In this document: positions 1 through 7,608 of the stretch, piece by piece | Position numbering within the stretch: the first letter of the stretch is position 1 | Layout: every line of letters starts with the position of its first letter | NCBI RefSeq assembly: GCF_018403265.1 | Contig: NZ_BOSI01000005.1 | Location: forward strand, 124,001-188,000 | Source of the DNA: Paenibacillus sp. J31TS4 | GTDB lineage: Bacteria > Bacillota > Bacilli > Paenibacillales > NBRC-103111 | Length of the DNA: 64,000 nt | Reading direction: 5' to 3' | The notes under the pieces: generated by a model | What the model was told of the DNA's origin: nothing | Database searches by the model: none | What the model saw: only the letters and a program-made list of their open reading frames with translations | Program-made: the position numbers and the translations under genes

Positions 1-165
1 CACAGATTCTAAGATTAGATTAGTCTTACCCTTGTTAGATCCCCCCCCTCCCCATGTAAAATTTGTCCTTGGTGAAAACGAAGGGCCCCCGCCGGTCCCC
101 GGCGAGTTTCGCCCAATCTTTCGAAGGCAGGGGGGCTGTGTTCGTCACAGCCTCTCTGCTCGTCA
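1..165. other. Non-coding stretch with two hairpins at left edge
   Basis: I see no start codon behind a convincing ribosome binding site on the minus strand here, although a G-rich run lies at about 41-53 (minus). Two perfect hairpins are present: CGCCGG/CCGGCG at 90-104 with a 3-base loop, and GGCTGTG/CACAGCC at 134-152 with loop TTCGT. Neither is followed by a T run in the direction of transcription, so they look like spacers or processing structures between morphogenesis genes rather than terminators. Confidence 0.4.
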
Positions 166-909
166 TCAAAGACTTCGTAAGACCCGGTTCACCCGATCAA
201 CATTCTCTCGCGCCTCAGTAATCATCCGTTGCCGGTCAGCCGCACTTACTCCTGCACTCTTAATGAGTTCCTTTGGCACATTCTTATAGCGACCCAGGGT
301 TTCCATGTCAATGCTGGCTGCTATCTCCTGAGCTTGACCGATCTCATTGCAGAGCCCATAGTCATAGCATTCTTTTGCAGTCAGCCAGGTCTCCGCATCG
401 AGTAGTTCAGTCAATTTGTCTCGGCTTAGGCTCTGTCCGGCTTTGCTAAGATACGCTTCGATGATGCTCTCTCTGATCTTGTCTAGGGATTCTGCCTGTT
501 TCCGTAGCTCCTGGGCATTCCCCATTGCGATGGTCCATGGGTTATGAATCATCATCATGGCGTTGGCCGGCATACTTACTTTGTCTCCTGCCATGGCTAC
601 CACAGAGGCTATGGAAGCAGCTACCCCGTCGATATGCACTACTACCCGGGCCTTGTGACGCTTCAGAATTGTGTGAATGGCCTGCCCTTGAAATACAGAA
701 CCGCCTGGAGAATTGATGTAGACATTCAGAGTCTTGATATCTCCAAGGTCGTCCAGTTCTTTCTTAAAGCTCTGCGCGGTAGTGTCGCTGTCCTCCCATT
801 GGTACGCTGCGATCTCTCCGTAAATATAGAGCTCACCGGTATGGTTAGCCGCTCTTTTCATCTGCCAGAAGACGGGGTTTTTCTTGATTGCAGTAAGATT
901 GCTCATCAT
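166..909 (-). CDS. ClpP-like phage head maturation protease (S14)
   Basis: This 247-residue protein has the ClpP fold signature. The nucleophile is Ser99 in GVAASIAS, His122 sits in MIHNPW, and Asp171 in LLDAETW fits the third member of the triad. The INSPGG motif near residue 66 is also typical. Phage versions cleave scaffold or capsid precursors during head assembly, and the neighbouring HK97-type protease gene supports a morphogenesis role. The start overlaps the upstream stop in ATGA, so translation is probably coupled. Host ClpP is shorter (about 195 residues) and found in a different context, so a phage origin is much more likely. Confidence 0.87.
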   Translation of the reverse strand: MMSNLTAIKKNPVFWQMKRAANHTGELYIYGEIAAYQWEDSDTTAQSFKKELDDLGDIKTLNVYINSPGGSVFQGQAIHTILKRHKARVVVHIDGVAASIASVVAMAGDKVSMPANAMMMIHNPWTIAMGNAQELRKQAESLDKIRESIIEAYLSKAGQSLSRDKLTELLDAETWLTAKECYDYGLCNEIGQAQEIAASIDMETLGRYKNVPKELIKSAGVSAADRQRMITEARENVDRVNRVLRSL

Positions 910-1460
910 CTGTACACCTGCCTTCCTTCAACAAGCAGCGGTCTGATATATTGGACATTCAAGTTCAACCCCGATACGACTAGTAGTGGATTGAATCCAT
1001 ATTGAGAGAGGTTCTTCTTGTTCAAGTACCTCTTGTAGTACTCTACGGTTTGGTCAGCGGATACGGCCTTTTGATGAAGTTCATTTAACTCCGCCAGTCC
1101 CTCGGTTAGAACTTTGTAATGTGGCAGCAGCTTAGCATGGAGAGCAGCTGCCTTCTCTTCAAGTACAGCGCGGGTCTTGATCTGTTTGTCGATGACCTCA
1201 CGGGCCAGACGCTGAACCTCCGGGTTATTAGTTGTGAGGCTGTCTATCATATCTTTACGCCTCTGGATCTGTTCTGAGGTATCCCGGATCTCAGCGTTTA
1301 CCTGATCGAGGGCAGCCACATCTTGATTGCTGGCTGCATCCAGATAACGCTCCTTCAGATCCTGCAGAAGCTCATCGTCCTTCTCGCATTCTTTCTTCAG
1401 CTCAGCAATACGTCCAGCACACTTCTGGTACTCTTCTTGAATTCGTGTCTCATACGTCAT
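906..1460 (-). CDS. Coiled-coil phage protein of unknown function
   Basis: A 184-residue protein of unknown family lies between the two head-maturation proteases. Roughly residues 5-125 are rich in Glu, Lys, Gln and Leu with heptad-like spacing, which predicts long helices and probably a coiled coil. The C-terminal 35 residues are more hydrophobic. It has no signal peptide or membrane segment. The position and helical character suggest a scaffold, a head accessory protein or a protease cofactor, but the sequence alone does not prove this. The stop overlaps the start of the ClpP-like gene by 4 bases. Confidence 0.7.
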   Translation of the reverse strand: MTYETRIQEEYQKCAGRIAELKKECEKDDELLQDLKERYLDAASNQDVAALDQVNAEIRDTSEQIQRRKDMIDSLTTNNPEVQRLAREVIDKQIKTRAVLEEKAAALHAKLLPHYKVLTEGLAELNELHQKAVSADQTVEYYKRYLNKKNLSQYGFNPLLVVSGLNLNVQYIRPLLVEGRQVYR

Positions 1461-1505
1461 ATTTGTTCAATCCTTTCGGCTATATGGATAAGTCCTCTTT
1501 CAATG

Positions 1506-2084
1506 TCAGCTAGTTCCTCCATTTGTTCTTTCTGACCGGCCAACTGGTGATAAGTCCTTTCCTCCGGCCGGATGCTCGTCCCATTTCAGTCCTTGCAATA
1601 GAGGGTGGTCCTTATCTATGGTGCAGAAGGTCGCCTTGTTTGCTGGATTGTTGGTGAGGCAGACTTCATACAGAATAATTTTGCGGTACTCTCTAACGAT
1701 GATATTTTCTTTGATCCCCACGGCACTGGCGCTTGCTGCGGCCATTTGTTCGGCCTGGACATTACGTGGTGCCTTCCTTACAAAGTAACAGCAGCTGCAG
1801 TGCCGAAGGGCTCCTCTCTTGACCTTTTTGTATGCGCTAAGCCCTGAAGGCGAATCGGGAATGAGTTTGAAGAAGACCCCACGTTCATTTTTTTGTAAAA
1901 TCAAGTTCTCCCCGGTCAGCCCCAGAGTGCGGGAAAAATCATGGTTCATGGTGGCTCCGACATATCCGTCTATGATTACAGCATCGGGATTTGTCTTATC
2001 TATAGTGAAAGTGTTACTGGCCGGATCAAAGTCGTAGTAGGAGTCATTAAGTGGCATTGCCATGCCGTATATTGCTTTTTCCAA
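1506..2084 (-). CDS. HK97-family prohead protease (peptidase U35/S78)
   Basis: The protein matches the HK97 prohead protease pattern. There is a substrate-binding beta core with GYVGATMNHD, whose His48 is the likely catalytic histidine. Ser97 in RHCSCCYF is the likely nucleophile, followed by the conserved LYEVCLTNNPAN segment. In phages this enzyme trims capsid delta domains and then itself. I chose the TTG start at 2084 because GGAGGGAGGTGA lies 5 bases upstream. A TTG or ATG-type start further upstream at 2114 would have no such site. The cysteine-rich CSCC around the nucleophile is unusual for the family. About 190 residues is normal length. Confidence 0.82.
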   Translation of the reverse strand: MEKAIYGMAMPLNDSYYDFDPASNTFTIDKTNPDAVIIDGYVGATMNHDFSRTLGLTGENLILQKNERGVFFKLIPDSPSGLSAYKKVKRGALRHCSCCYFVRKAPRNVQAEQMAAASASAVGIKENIIVREYRKIILYEVCLTNNPANKATFCTIDKDHPLLQGLKWDEHPAGGKDLSPVGRSERTNGGTS

Positions 2085-2208
2085 TAAATCACCTCCCTCC
2101 TGGCAGGGGTGCATGGCTGTGTCTGAAGCATTTTATAAGTGCCCTAGAATTTGGAACTTTCCAACTGACTTACCGTATGTTAGAATAACGATCAGTGAGT
2201 TTTTCGTT

Positions 2209-2391
2209 TTATGCTTTCGCCGGTGCAACGGTGAGAGCATTTTTTCTTTCTTGGCGGATTCGGTCCATCATCCCCTCCAGGCTGCTTGTGTCATAGCCGG
2301 CCGACTTCAAGGCTTCGTTAAGGACTTCGAGGCTTATCAGCGCTCTTCCATTGCTCCCCGCCTGAGCTACTGCTTTCAGAAGATCAATCAC
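2209..2391 (-). CDS. Small phage protein of unknown function
   Basis: This encodes about 60 residues, beginning VIDLLKAVAQ and ending with a basic tail. I recognise no family. The start is set at the GTG that overlaps the upstream stop in GTGA, with AGGAGG 8 bases before it, so translation is probably coupled. The composition is soluble and helical with no cysteines. It lies just before the prohead protease on the same strand, so it may be the last early gene or a small structural-module regulator. Confidence 0.55.
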   Translation of the reverse strand: MIDLLKAVAQAGSNGRALISLEVLNEALKSAGYDTSSLEGMMDRIRQERKNALTVAPAKA

Positions 2392-2582
2392 ATTGAACAC
2401 CTCCTCAAAGTGCTTATGTAGCATTCATCCTCCATGTACCGCATGCTTTCCACCACATCAGCAATCCTCTGCACCGCATCCTGCCGAGTGAATAGCTCGT
2501 CTTCATCAAGTGCGCACGCGATCTCCAATAGCGCAGCCTTCAGGGCAGTGATACGCGTTAATTGGTGTATATCAACACCCAT
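2388..2582 (-). CDS. Small phage protein of unknown function
   Basis: The 64-residue product is predicted to be mostly helical and acidic in its second half. No motif is recognisable. It shares a 4-base GTGA junction with the next gene downstream, which suggests the two are translated together. It lies 39 bases after the sigma-like regulator gene. Its small size and coupling are typical of early phage operons. Confidence 0.5.
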   Translation of the reverse strand: MGVDIHQLTRITALKAALLEIACALDEDELFTRQDAVQRIADVVESMRYMEDECYISTLRRCSM

Positions 2583-2621
2583 GCTCTCCCGTCCTCTCTC
2601 GTGATCTAATGGACTGTCTAA

Positions 2622-2927
2622 TTATCCTAGTGGCTCCATTTTCAATGCCTCAGTCAGCCGATCCAGCGCTTGCTTTCGGAGCGTCAAGAATGCTCTTTCA
2701 GACATCCCAAGCGCCTTGCAGCAAGTCCTTTTATTCTTGCGCCCTTCCCTTAGAAACTGCTCGTAAATGATTCGTTTTTCCTTGTCCGGCAATTGGTCCA
2801 GAGCGGTCTTTACTTTCTCTGCCGTTGCACTGGTCTTCCCAACCAAGTCCATAAGGCGAATTTCATCCAGCACATTCACAATCGGCCGTTGTGTGCTATT
2901 TGCACCCGTTCTTTGCATAGATCTCAC
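2622..2927 (-). CDS. Sigma-70 region 4-like phage transcriptional regulator
   Basis: About 101 residues. The C-terminal half (residues 45-95) resembles sigma region 4 or ArpU/RinA-like phage late regulators: a helix with LPDKEKRIIYEQF, then a helix-turn-helix around KALGMSERAFLTLRKQALDRL. Such proteins usually activate late phage promoters. The start overlaps the previous gene's stop in ATGA, and that gene is a second protein of similar architecture. Two tandem sigma-like regulators directly before the morphogenesis genes fits a late-gene switch, but the target promoter cannot be identified from sequence alone. Confidence 0.65.
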   Translation of the reverse strand: MRSMQRTGANSTQRPIVNVLDEIRLMDLVGKTSATAEKVKTALDQLPDKEKRIIYEQFLREGRKNKRTCCKALGMSERAFLTLRKQALDRLTEALKMEPLG

Positions 2928-3223
2928 CTCCTTTCCCCTTCCGGCTTGTAGAGCCCGATCTGGTATGCGATCTTTCTAAAAGCACGGTATCTGATCGCTT
3001 GATACTTAGGGTTGGAAATGCCCATCAGATCACAAACCTCATAGTTCTTAACATAATCCCCATGCTTCAGGTAACGCTCTTCGATCAGTGTCTTTTCTTC
3101 CGGATCCAGGAGCTTGACCGCTATCAGCACTTGATCAAAGCCTTCAATCGGGAGCTCGAACGTCTTTACCATGCCGGCCTTTGTCAGGATCTCCGCAATC
3201 TTTTTTTGAAGCGCCTTGTCCAC
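2924..3223 (-). CDS. Sigma-like/ArpU-type phage regulator
   Basis: The 99-residue product has a predicted helix-turn-helix in its C-terminal half (EVCDLMGISNPKYQAIRYRA) after a helix resembling sigma region 4.1 (LLDPEEKTLIEERYLK). This matches the style of small Firmicute phage late regulators. It is coupled by a 4-base overlap to a second such regulator and begins 24 bases after the replication protein gene. I cannot tell which of the two binds RNA polymerase. Confidence 0.6.
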   Translation of the reverse strand: MDKALQKKIAEILTKAGMVKTFELPIEGFDQVLIAVKLLDPEEKTLIEERYLKHGDYVKNYEVCDLMGISNPKYQAIRYRAFRKIAYQIGLYKPEGERR

Positions 3224-3247
3224 CCGTTACTTCTCCTTTCATTGTTT

Positions 3248-3997
3248 TTAAAAGCCGAGACGCCTTTTGGTCGTATGCATAAAGGCGATAATGCTTCCGT
3301 TATTGCTCTCAGGCAATTCATCAAAATGCTCGATGACAGCATCTTCAAACTCATAATCCGATACTCCGTTATCCTCCAGGCCTTCGAGCTGTTGAAGAAT
3401 TGTTGACAACTGCTCTTCCGTAATCTTCATATGCTCTTTGTTGAACTTTTTTTTGAAGTGAAACCCATAGATATTTAGAAACCTGTGACCGTCATTCGGC
3501 AGAATGATGTATGTTTTATCTCTATCATTCTTGTAATTCTCTACATTCTTGTTTATATTGTTGGGTTCCCGTTGCTTTCGCAGCTGGTTCGCATGGATTT
3601 CCTCGTTGCTTTCGTCATTGCTTTCGTACTCGTCCAAAGACTGATAAACCCCGTAGTTACTTATGTTTATCAGCATCCCGTGCGTTGCCTTCGTAGTCGT
3701 GATCATGGTTGAATTTGCGTTGCTTTCGTGTCCCCCTTCGTTGGGTTTTCGTAGCCACTCGATTATTTGATAGATCTGATCCTTGGATGGTCGTTCAATC
3801 CTTGCCCCGACACGCCATTTACAGGCTTCTATGATGTCGGGAATCGACGTTCTGACTTGCCCAGGCCTCAAACCCTTGTACGTTGAATGCTGGGCCGACA
3901 CCAGTAAGAATATCCAGACCTTGATATAGAGCGGCGGCTTTTCCCATATTTCGCTTTCTATTACCTTCCGGTGAAGTTTGATCCATCCTTGTTGCAT
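3248..3997 (-). CDS. Phage replication initiator, DnaD-like N-terminal domain
   Basis: The N-terminus (residues 1-95) carries the winged-helix pattern of Firmicute phage replication initiators: GWIKLHRKVIESEIWEKPP, then LKVWIFLLVSAQH-type and TSIPDIIEAC segments. Residues about 90-150 form a polar, Asn/Glu-rich linker. The C-terminal 80 residues are a separate helical domain. The protein probably binds the origin and helps load the host helicase. The DNA encoding the linker contains a cluster of direct repeats that look like iterons, as in phages that keep their origin inside the initiator gene. The ATG follows GGTGA by 6 bases. Confidence 0.72.
   Translation of the reverse strand: MQQGWIKLHRKVIESEIWEKPPLYIKVWIFLLVSAQHSTYKGLRPGQVRTSIPDIIEACKWRVGARIERPSKDQIYQIIEWLRKPNEGGHESNANSTMITTTKATHGMLINISNYGVYQSLDEYESNDESNEEIHANQLRKQREPNNINKNVENYKNDRDKTYIILPNDGHRFLNIYGFHFKKKFNKEHMKITEEQLSTILQQLEGLEDNGVSDYEFEDAVIEHFDELPESNNGSIIAFMHTTKRRLGF
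3571..3728. repeat. Iteron-like GTTGCTTTCG repeats inside the replication gene (candidate origin)
   Basis: Copies of GTTGCTTTCG on the + strand are at 3571-3580, 3605-3614 and 3719-3728. One-mismatch copies are at 3617-3626 (ATTGCTTTCG) and 3684-3693 (GTTGCCTTCG), with a looser relative near 3740. All point the same way. Next to them, 3505-3570 is AT-rich and could melt. They encode the variable linker of the initiator. Origins inside the initiator linker are known for lambdoid and several Gram-positive phages; assigning one here is inference. Confidence 0.6.
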
Positions 3998-4003
3998 TCA
4001 TGA

Positions 4004-4300
4004 TCACCCACTCTTGACGGGCCGCCTTAGCTCCCCCTGTCGCTCCTGCATTAGCCGCAGGCATTCGTCTATCCCAAGTTCATTCCACATCATCTGCAGG
4101 GCCGGGCTTACTAACCAGTCCGCCGAATCATCATCCCGGGGCACCCCATTCACGTCCAGAATGCAGTTCAAGATCGCCGCCTGCATGTCTTCAAGCGCCA
4201 GCACGGTCACGCCGCCGGCCTTCAACTCCTGGTTCTTCTCTTCCAGAGCCTTGAGCAGCTGCCGTAGCGAGAACGTGATCCGCCAGTTCCGGTGACTCAT
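4004..4300 (-). CDS. Phage protein of unknown function
   Basis: A 98-residue soluble protein without recognisable motif. The N-terminal half is helical with many Lys and Glu; the C-terminal half contains VNGVPRDDDSADW and LGIDECLRLM. It starts inside the stop of the HTH gene (ATGA overlap) and ends 6 bases before the replication initiator start, so it is part of the early operon. The role is unknown. Confidence 0.6.
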   Translation of the reverse strand: MSHRNWRITFSLRQLLKALEEKNQELKAGGVTVLALEDMQAAILNCILDVNGVPRDDDSADWLVSPALQMMWNELGIDECLRLMQERQGELRRPVKSG

Positions 4301-4605
4301 CTTACCGCCCCCGTTCCGTCTCGTTGCTGCCTATCCAGCCAGAGGAAGAACTGATCCCGGTAAACCATCTTCCGGCCCTGAACTTGTAAAAGCGGGAATG
4401 TAGGGTCTTTGAAGAGTTCATAAACCGTGGACTTTGAAACCCCGAGAATCTCGATAATATGCTTAGCGTTCAACACAAGCGGGTAATCTGCTTTCTGAAT
4501 CATGTGCTGCTGTTCTGCCGCCTCCGGCTGAATATAGCTGGTATCCGGCTGTAGAATAAACCGCATAGGAGCCGGCTGAGTGTTCGCCGATTGGAAACCG
4601 TTCAT
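4297..4605 (-). CDS. AlpA/excisionase-type helix-turn-helix protein
   Basis: About 102 residues. The C-terminal 55 residues form a MerR/Xis-like winged HTH: HIIEILGVSKSTVYELF, then FPLLQVQGRKMVYRDQFFLWL. Such proteins act as excisionases or as activators of element genes (AlpA in satellites). I chose the ATG at 4605 because AAAGGGTG lies 6 bases before it; a TTG at 4644 has no ribosome binding site. The stop overlaps the next gene by 4 bases. With no other excisionase visible near the integrase, this protein is the best candidate. Confidence 0.68.
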   Translation of the reverse strand: MNGFQSANTQPAPMRFILQPDTSYIQPEAAEQQHMIQKADYPLVLNAKHIIEILGVSKSTVYELFKDPTFPLLQVQGRKMVYRDQFFLWLDRQQRDGTGAVR

Positions 4606-4669
4606 TGGTTTCACCCTTTCAAGATTGTTATTGATGCGATACAAACTCGTGCAGGCCCGAAAATGAGGG

Positions 4670-4924
4670 CTAGAGAGTCACCTTAGAGCAAATGTATTCT
4701 TCTATGCGTTTCAAGTCTTGCAGGAGCTCTCCCAGCGTCTTCGCGGTCGATTCCTTAACCTTCATCTTGGCAAGGTGCTTGATCGCCGTTTCCAACTTTG
4801 TGAAATAACCATGAGTTACGTATTTCTCATAACCCTTCTTGTCGAAGCTACCGGTATATTCCTTGATGATGAACTGGTACGGATCTGATTCGATGAAGAG
4901 CTTGTCCTCGATTTGAATTTTCAT
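4670..4924 (-). CDS. Small phage protein of unknown function
   Basis: About 84 residues, soluble, beginning MKIQIEDKLFIESDPYQF. The pattern of a short beta-rich N-terminus followed by GYFTKLETAIKHL resembles small conserved phage proteins of unknown function (a DUF5405-like look), but the match is only by eye. The ATG at 4924 sits 10 bases after GGAGG; an alternative TTG nine bases earlier is too close to that site. It is the second gene of the leftward early operon after the Cro-like gene. Confidence 0.55.
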   Translation of the reverse strand: MKIQIEDKLFIESDPYQFIIKEYTGSFDKKGYEKYVTHGYFTKLETAIKHLAKMKVKESTAKTLGELLQDLKRIEEYICSKVTL

Positions 4925-4945
4925 TACAAACAATCCTCCCCCTTT

Positions 4946-5176
4946 TTAACTCGCTGTGTTATTTGGCTTCTCAATTACGAAGATGTCATCCCATTCCACG
5001 TTTAAGACTTCAGCTATACGTTTAGCAATCTTAGGACTAGGACACCGATCTCCATTTGTAATCTGAATAGTCATCGCCTTCGAAAGGTCAATTTTTTTAG
5101 CAAAATCGGCCTTAGAATATCCATTCTTCAAAAGCACAATGTTGAAACTCTCGGAGTCTTTGAGTTTAATTTTCAA
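4946..5176 (-). CDS. Cro-like XRE-family repressor
   Basis: A 76-residue protein with one helix-turn-helix: YSKADFAKKIDLSKAMTIQI, then the XRE signature ending IAEVLNVEWDDIFV. It is transcribed away from the CI-like repressor gene, with a 146-base control region between them. In lambdoid switches this gene product shuts down the lysogenic promoter and starts the lytic or excision programme. It is the first gene of the leftward operon that includes replication and late regulators. Confidence 0.75.
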   Translation of the reverse strand: MKIKLKDSESFNIVLLKNGYSKADFAKKIDLSKAMTIQITNGDRCPSPKIAKRIAEVLNVEWDDIFVIEKPNNTAS

Positions 5177-5191
5177 TCCTTCTCACCACCT

Positions 5192-5301
5192 ATAACTTTT
5201 GTTATTGATTGCTATTGTTATGAGTATATTCGAACTCGATAACTAATGCAAGGGGTTATATTAAATTTTGATTGCAGTAGCTATGGTTTGGGGTTTAATA
5301 T
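5192..5301. promoter_or_regulatory. Immunity region: divergent promoters with GTTAT half-sites
   Basis: The gap between the divergent repressor genes contains the palindrome ATAAC-N4-GTTAT at 5192-5205. Further GTTAT half-sites occur at 5217-5221 and 5255-5259, and an ATAAC at 5239-5243. These are likely repressor operators. A candidate rightward promoter for the CI-like gene is TTGCAG (5272-5277), an 18-base spacer, and TAATAT (5296-5301), followed by an AAGGAGGGG site before the ATG at 5323. Confidence 0.5.
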
Positions 5302-5322
5302 AAGCTTTAAGGAGGGGTAGTA

Positions 5323-6072
5323 ATGGACGCTGTAGAGTTCGGAGAGTATCTTAAGAACTTAAGGGAAAACGCAGGACTTTCAATGGGGCAACTATCTAGG
5401 GCAGCGAAGGTGTCTCAGCCCTATATTTCTCAACTGGAAAGTGGTCAAAGAGGAGTTCCCTCACCTGAAATAATCAAAAAGCTGCATTCTCCATTGAATA
5501 TTTCCTACTCAGAAATGATGTTTAAAGCGGGGCATATTGATTCGAAGATGCTGGATCTAATTACAAATTACGAAGAAATAGAAATTGAACTAAAAAGTGC
5601 TTTGTTGACTACCTTAGCCGCGTTCACTGATGGTGTCGGCTACTTCAAGCCAGAGTTACGTAGGGACGTATTTAATGCTTTTAAAGATCACGTTATGGGT
5701 CCTGATTTTTATGAATTTAACGATAGGTTTGAAGCAATGCTTATAGAAAAAGATGAAGATCCAGAAAATATCAATGCGGATGATGAAGAAGATTTTTATG
5801 AACAATTTGATCGGCTTTATAACATGAGAAACCTTTCGTATCAACTTATCGAGTATATAAGTGACGAATCAAAAGAAAAAATATTAAGCCAGCTTAAGAG
5901 TATTGCTGAGACGAAATATATTGCCGTCCCCAAAAAAGATACTTCAAATAAATCAAAAGATCTGATCGAGATATTAGAAGATCCTCAGCTTACTTACTCT
6001 GGTCAAGTTCTAAGCAGATCGGATAGGGATCGTATAATAAGCGTTTTAGAAATTCTTTTCCCCGAACGTTAG
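5323..6072 (+). CDS. CI-like XRE repressor of the element
   Basis: The 249-residue protein has an N-terminal XRE HTH (residues 7-65: LRENAGLSMGQLSRAA, VSQPYISQLESGQRG). A long acidic helical C-terminal region follows, probably for oligomerisation. There is no visible Ser-Lys LexA-type autoprotease motif, so induction by RecA-stimulated self-cleavage is not evident; an antirepressor could be needed instead. It faces the Cro-like gene and lies 400 bases upstream of the integrase. The AT-rich codon use contrasts with the host genes. Confidence 0.78.
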   Translation: MDAVEFGEYLKNLRENAGLSMGQLSRAAKVSQPYISQLESGQRGVPSPEIIKKLHSPLNISYSEMMFKAGHIDSKMLDLITNYEEIEIELKSALLTTLAAFTDGVGYFKPELRRDVFNAFKDHVMGPDFYEFNDRFEAMLIEKDEDPENINADDEEDFYEQFDRLYNMRNLSYQLIEYISDESKEKILSQLKSIAETKYIAVPKKDTSNKSKDLIEILEDPQLTYSGQVLSRSDRDRIISVLEILFPER

Positions 6073-6090
6073 TCCCCATTTGAATGTCCT

Positions 6091-6291
6091 CTAATTAGTG
6101 TGGATAGTCAAAAGTGTAACTGTCACCTAATTAGCGGTATGTACTGTCACCTTCCTAGGTGACAGTCATTGATCTTGGAGCGGCGGAAACCGGGAGTTTT
6201 TGCTGGCATTAACCCCTCACCGAGTTGCATTTTGGTGAGTTATTGCATGCAGAAACCCCTGGTTCAAGTGTAGTTATTGCATACATAAACC
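6091..6291. repeat. Repeat cluster upstream of the integrase
   Basis: The 397-base gap 6073-6469 has no gene. It contains CTAATTAG at 6091-6098 and 6127-6134. ACTGTCACCT appears at 6119-6128 and 6143-6152, the second copy forming a perfect 10-base inverted repeat with AGGTGACAGT at 6157-6166. A pair of 20-base direct repeats, AGTTATTGCATGCAGAAACC at 6238-6257 and a copy with two differences at 6272-6291, lies further right. They may be arm-type integrase or Xis binding sites. No transposase is nearby, so insertion-sequence ends are less likely. Confidence 0.5.
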
Positions 6292-6469
6292 ACCTTCATA
6301 AGGGGTCCATTTCACCCAGCACATAACACATTGGGGCAAGGGAGGGCGTACAAGCCTTATACAGGCCGGGAAACCCTTCTAAAGATCCAAGTAGGATAAA
6401 CTCACCGTCTGAAAGGTTAGGCGCCTTCATTCCCCTATTTTCGAAGTCTCACCAAAGGAGGACAAGAAC

Positions 6470-7564
6470 ATGAAAGGTTATTTTCGTAAGCGTGGCGACA
6501 AGTGGTCATTCACGCTGGACATAGGTCGTGACCCAATCACGAACAAGCGCAAGCAGAAGACAGCAAGTGGATTTGCAACGAAAAAGGAAGCGCAGAAAGC
6601 ATGTGCGGAGTTGATCACGGAGATCGAACGCGGAAATGGAACTGCCGTTATGGCGAAGGATACGGTAGGGGAATTCATGCTTAACTTCTTGGAGAACACC
6701 GTTCAGCAGAACGTAGCTCAGAATACCTATGAGGGGCAGTTGGCTTATGCCAAAAACCATATCATCCCTCACATTGGGCATATCAAACTGAACAAGCTGA
6801 CCCCAATGGATATTCAAAAAATGTACAAGGCCTTAACGGACCAAGGTTTTTCAGCCGGCCACATCCAGAACATAGGTAACCTGGTCACCAAAACGATCCG
6901 AACCGCTGTTGAGTGGGGGTATATGTCGAAAGACGTAGCTGCCGTGGCAAAGAAGCCTTCCTACAAGCAGCCGAAGATGAAGGTATGGACAATGGAAGAG
7001 GCTCAGCGCTTTCTCGATGCAACCAAGGAATGCCGCTACCATGTCGTTTACATGCTCGCTCTGTCCACCGGTATGCGTAAGGGAGAGATCCTGGGGCTTC
7101 AGTGGGATCACATCGACTTTAAGAACCGAAACATCCATGTTCAGCAAACGATTGTGTATGCGGGCAATCAACTATATCTGAAGCCTCCAAAGACTGAAGG
7201 CTCCAAAAGAACGATCAGCATCCCGGAACAAGTGGTTAAGTATTTGCGGTCATACAAAATGAAGCAGGTACCAAACTCATTGAACCTTGTGGTCACTGGC
7301 TCGAAGATGGAACTTTTGTATCCTTCAGCGCTGGACAAGCATTACGATCACGATATAGCTTTAGCAGATGTCCCGCGCATCAGATTTCACGATATGCGGC
7401 ACACCCACGCTACCACTCTGCTGCAGCTCGGCGAGAACCCTAAAGTAGTCCAGGAGCGTTTAGGCCATGCGAGCATCAATGTCACGCTAAACACGTATTC
7501 TCATGTCCTGCCTAATATGCAGAAGTCAGCCGCCGAGAAACTCGACTCTGCTTTTTCTTTTTGA
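6470..7564 (+). CDS. int: Tyrosine-type site-specific integrase
   Basis: A 364-residue phage integrase. An N-terminal AP2-like arm-binding domain (residues 1-55, YFRKRGDKWSFTLDIG) precedes a SAM-like core-binding domain (about 64-160) and a catalytic domain. The catalytic residues are Arg203 in TGMRKGEILGL, a lysine near 241-246, His307 and Arg310 in FHDMRH, His333 in LGHAS, and Tyr343 in LNTYSH. It is full length and intact. An AGGAGG site precedes the ATG. It would recombine attP with the host site, probably beside the terminator just downstream. The neighbouring HTH gene at 4297-4605 may supply the excision factor. Confidence 0.95.
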   Translation: MKGYFRKRGDKWSFTLDIGRDPITNKRKQKTASGFATKKEAQKACAELITEIERGNGTAVMAKDTVGEFMLNFLENTVQQNVAQNTYEGQLAYAKNHIIPHIGHIKLNKLTPMDIQKMYKALTDQGFSAGHIQNIGNLVTKTIRTAVEWGYMSKDVAAVAKKPSYKQPKMKVWTMEEAQRFLDATKECRYHVVYMLALSTGMRKGEILGLQWDHIDFKNRNIHVQQTIVYAGNQLYLKPPKTEGSKRTISIPEQVVKYLRSYKMKQVPNSLNLVVTGSKMELLYPSALDKHYDHDIALADVPRIRFHDMRHTHATTLLQLGENPKVVQERLGHASINVTLNTYSHVLPNMQKSAAEKLDSAFSF

Positions 7565-7608
7565 GTCCAATGTGGTCAAAATGTGGTCAAGCAGAATGTC
7601 GACAAAAC

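Noticed and set aside
166-909. Host ClpP protease
   Set aside because: It is longer than host ClpP, sits beside a prohead protease, and lies in the AT-richer element.
6091-6166. Insertion-sequence ends around ACTGTCACCT repeats
   Set aside because: No transposase or target duplication; both copies lie within a phage control region, so binding sites are a simpler explanation.
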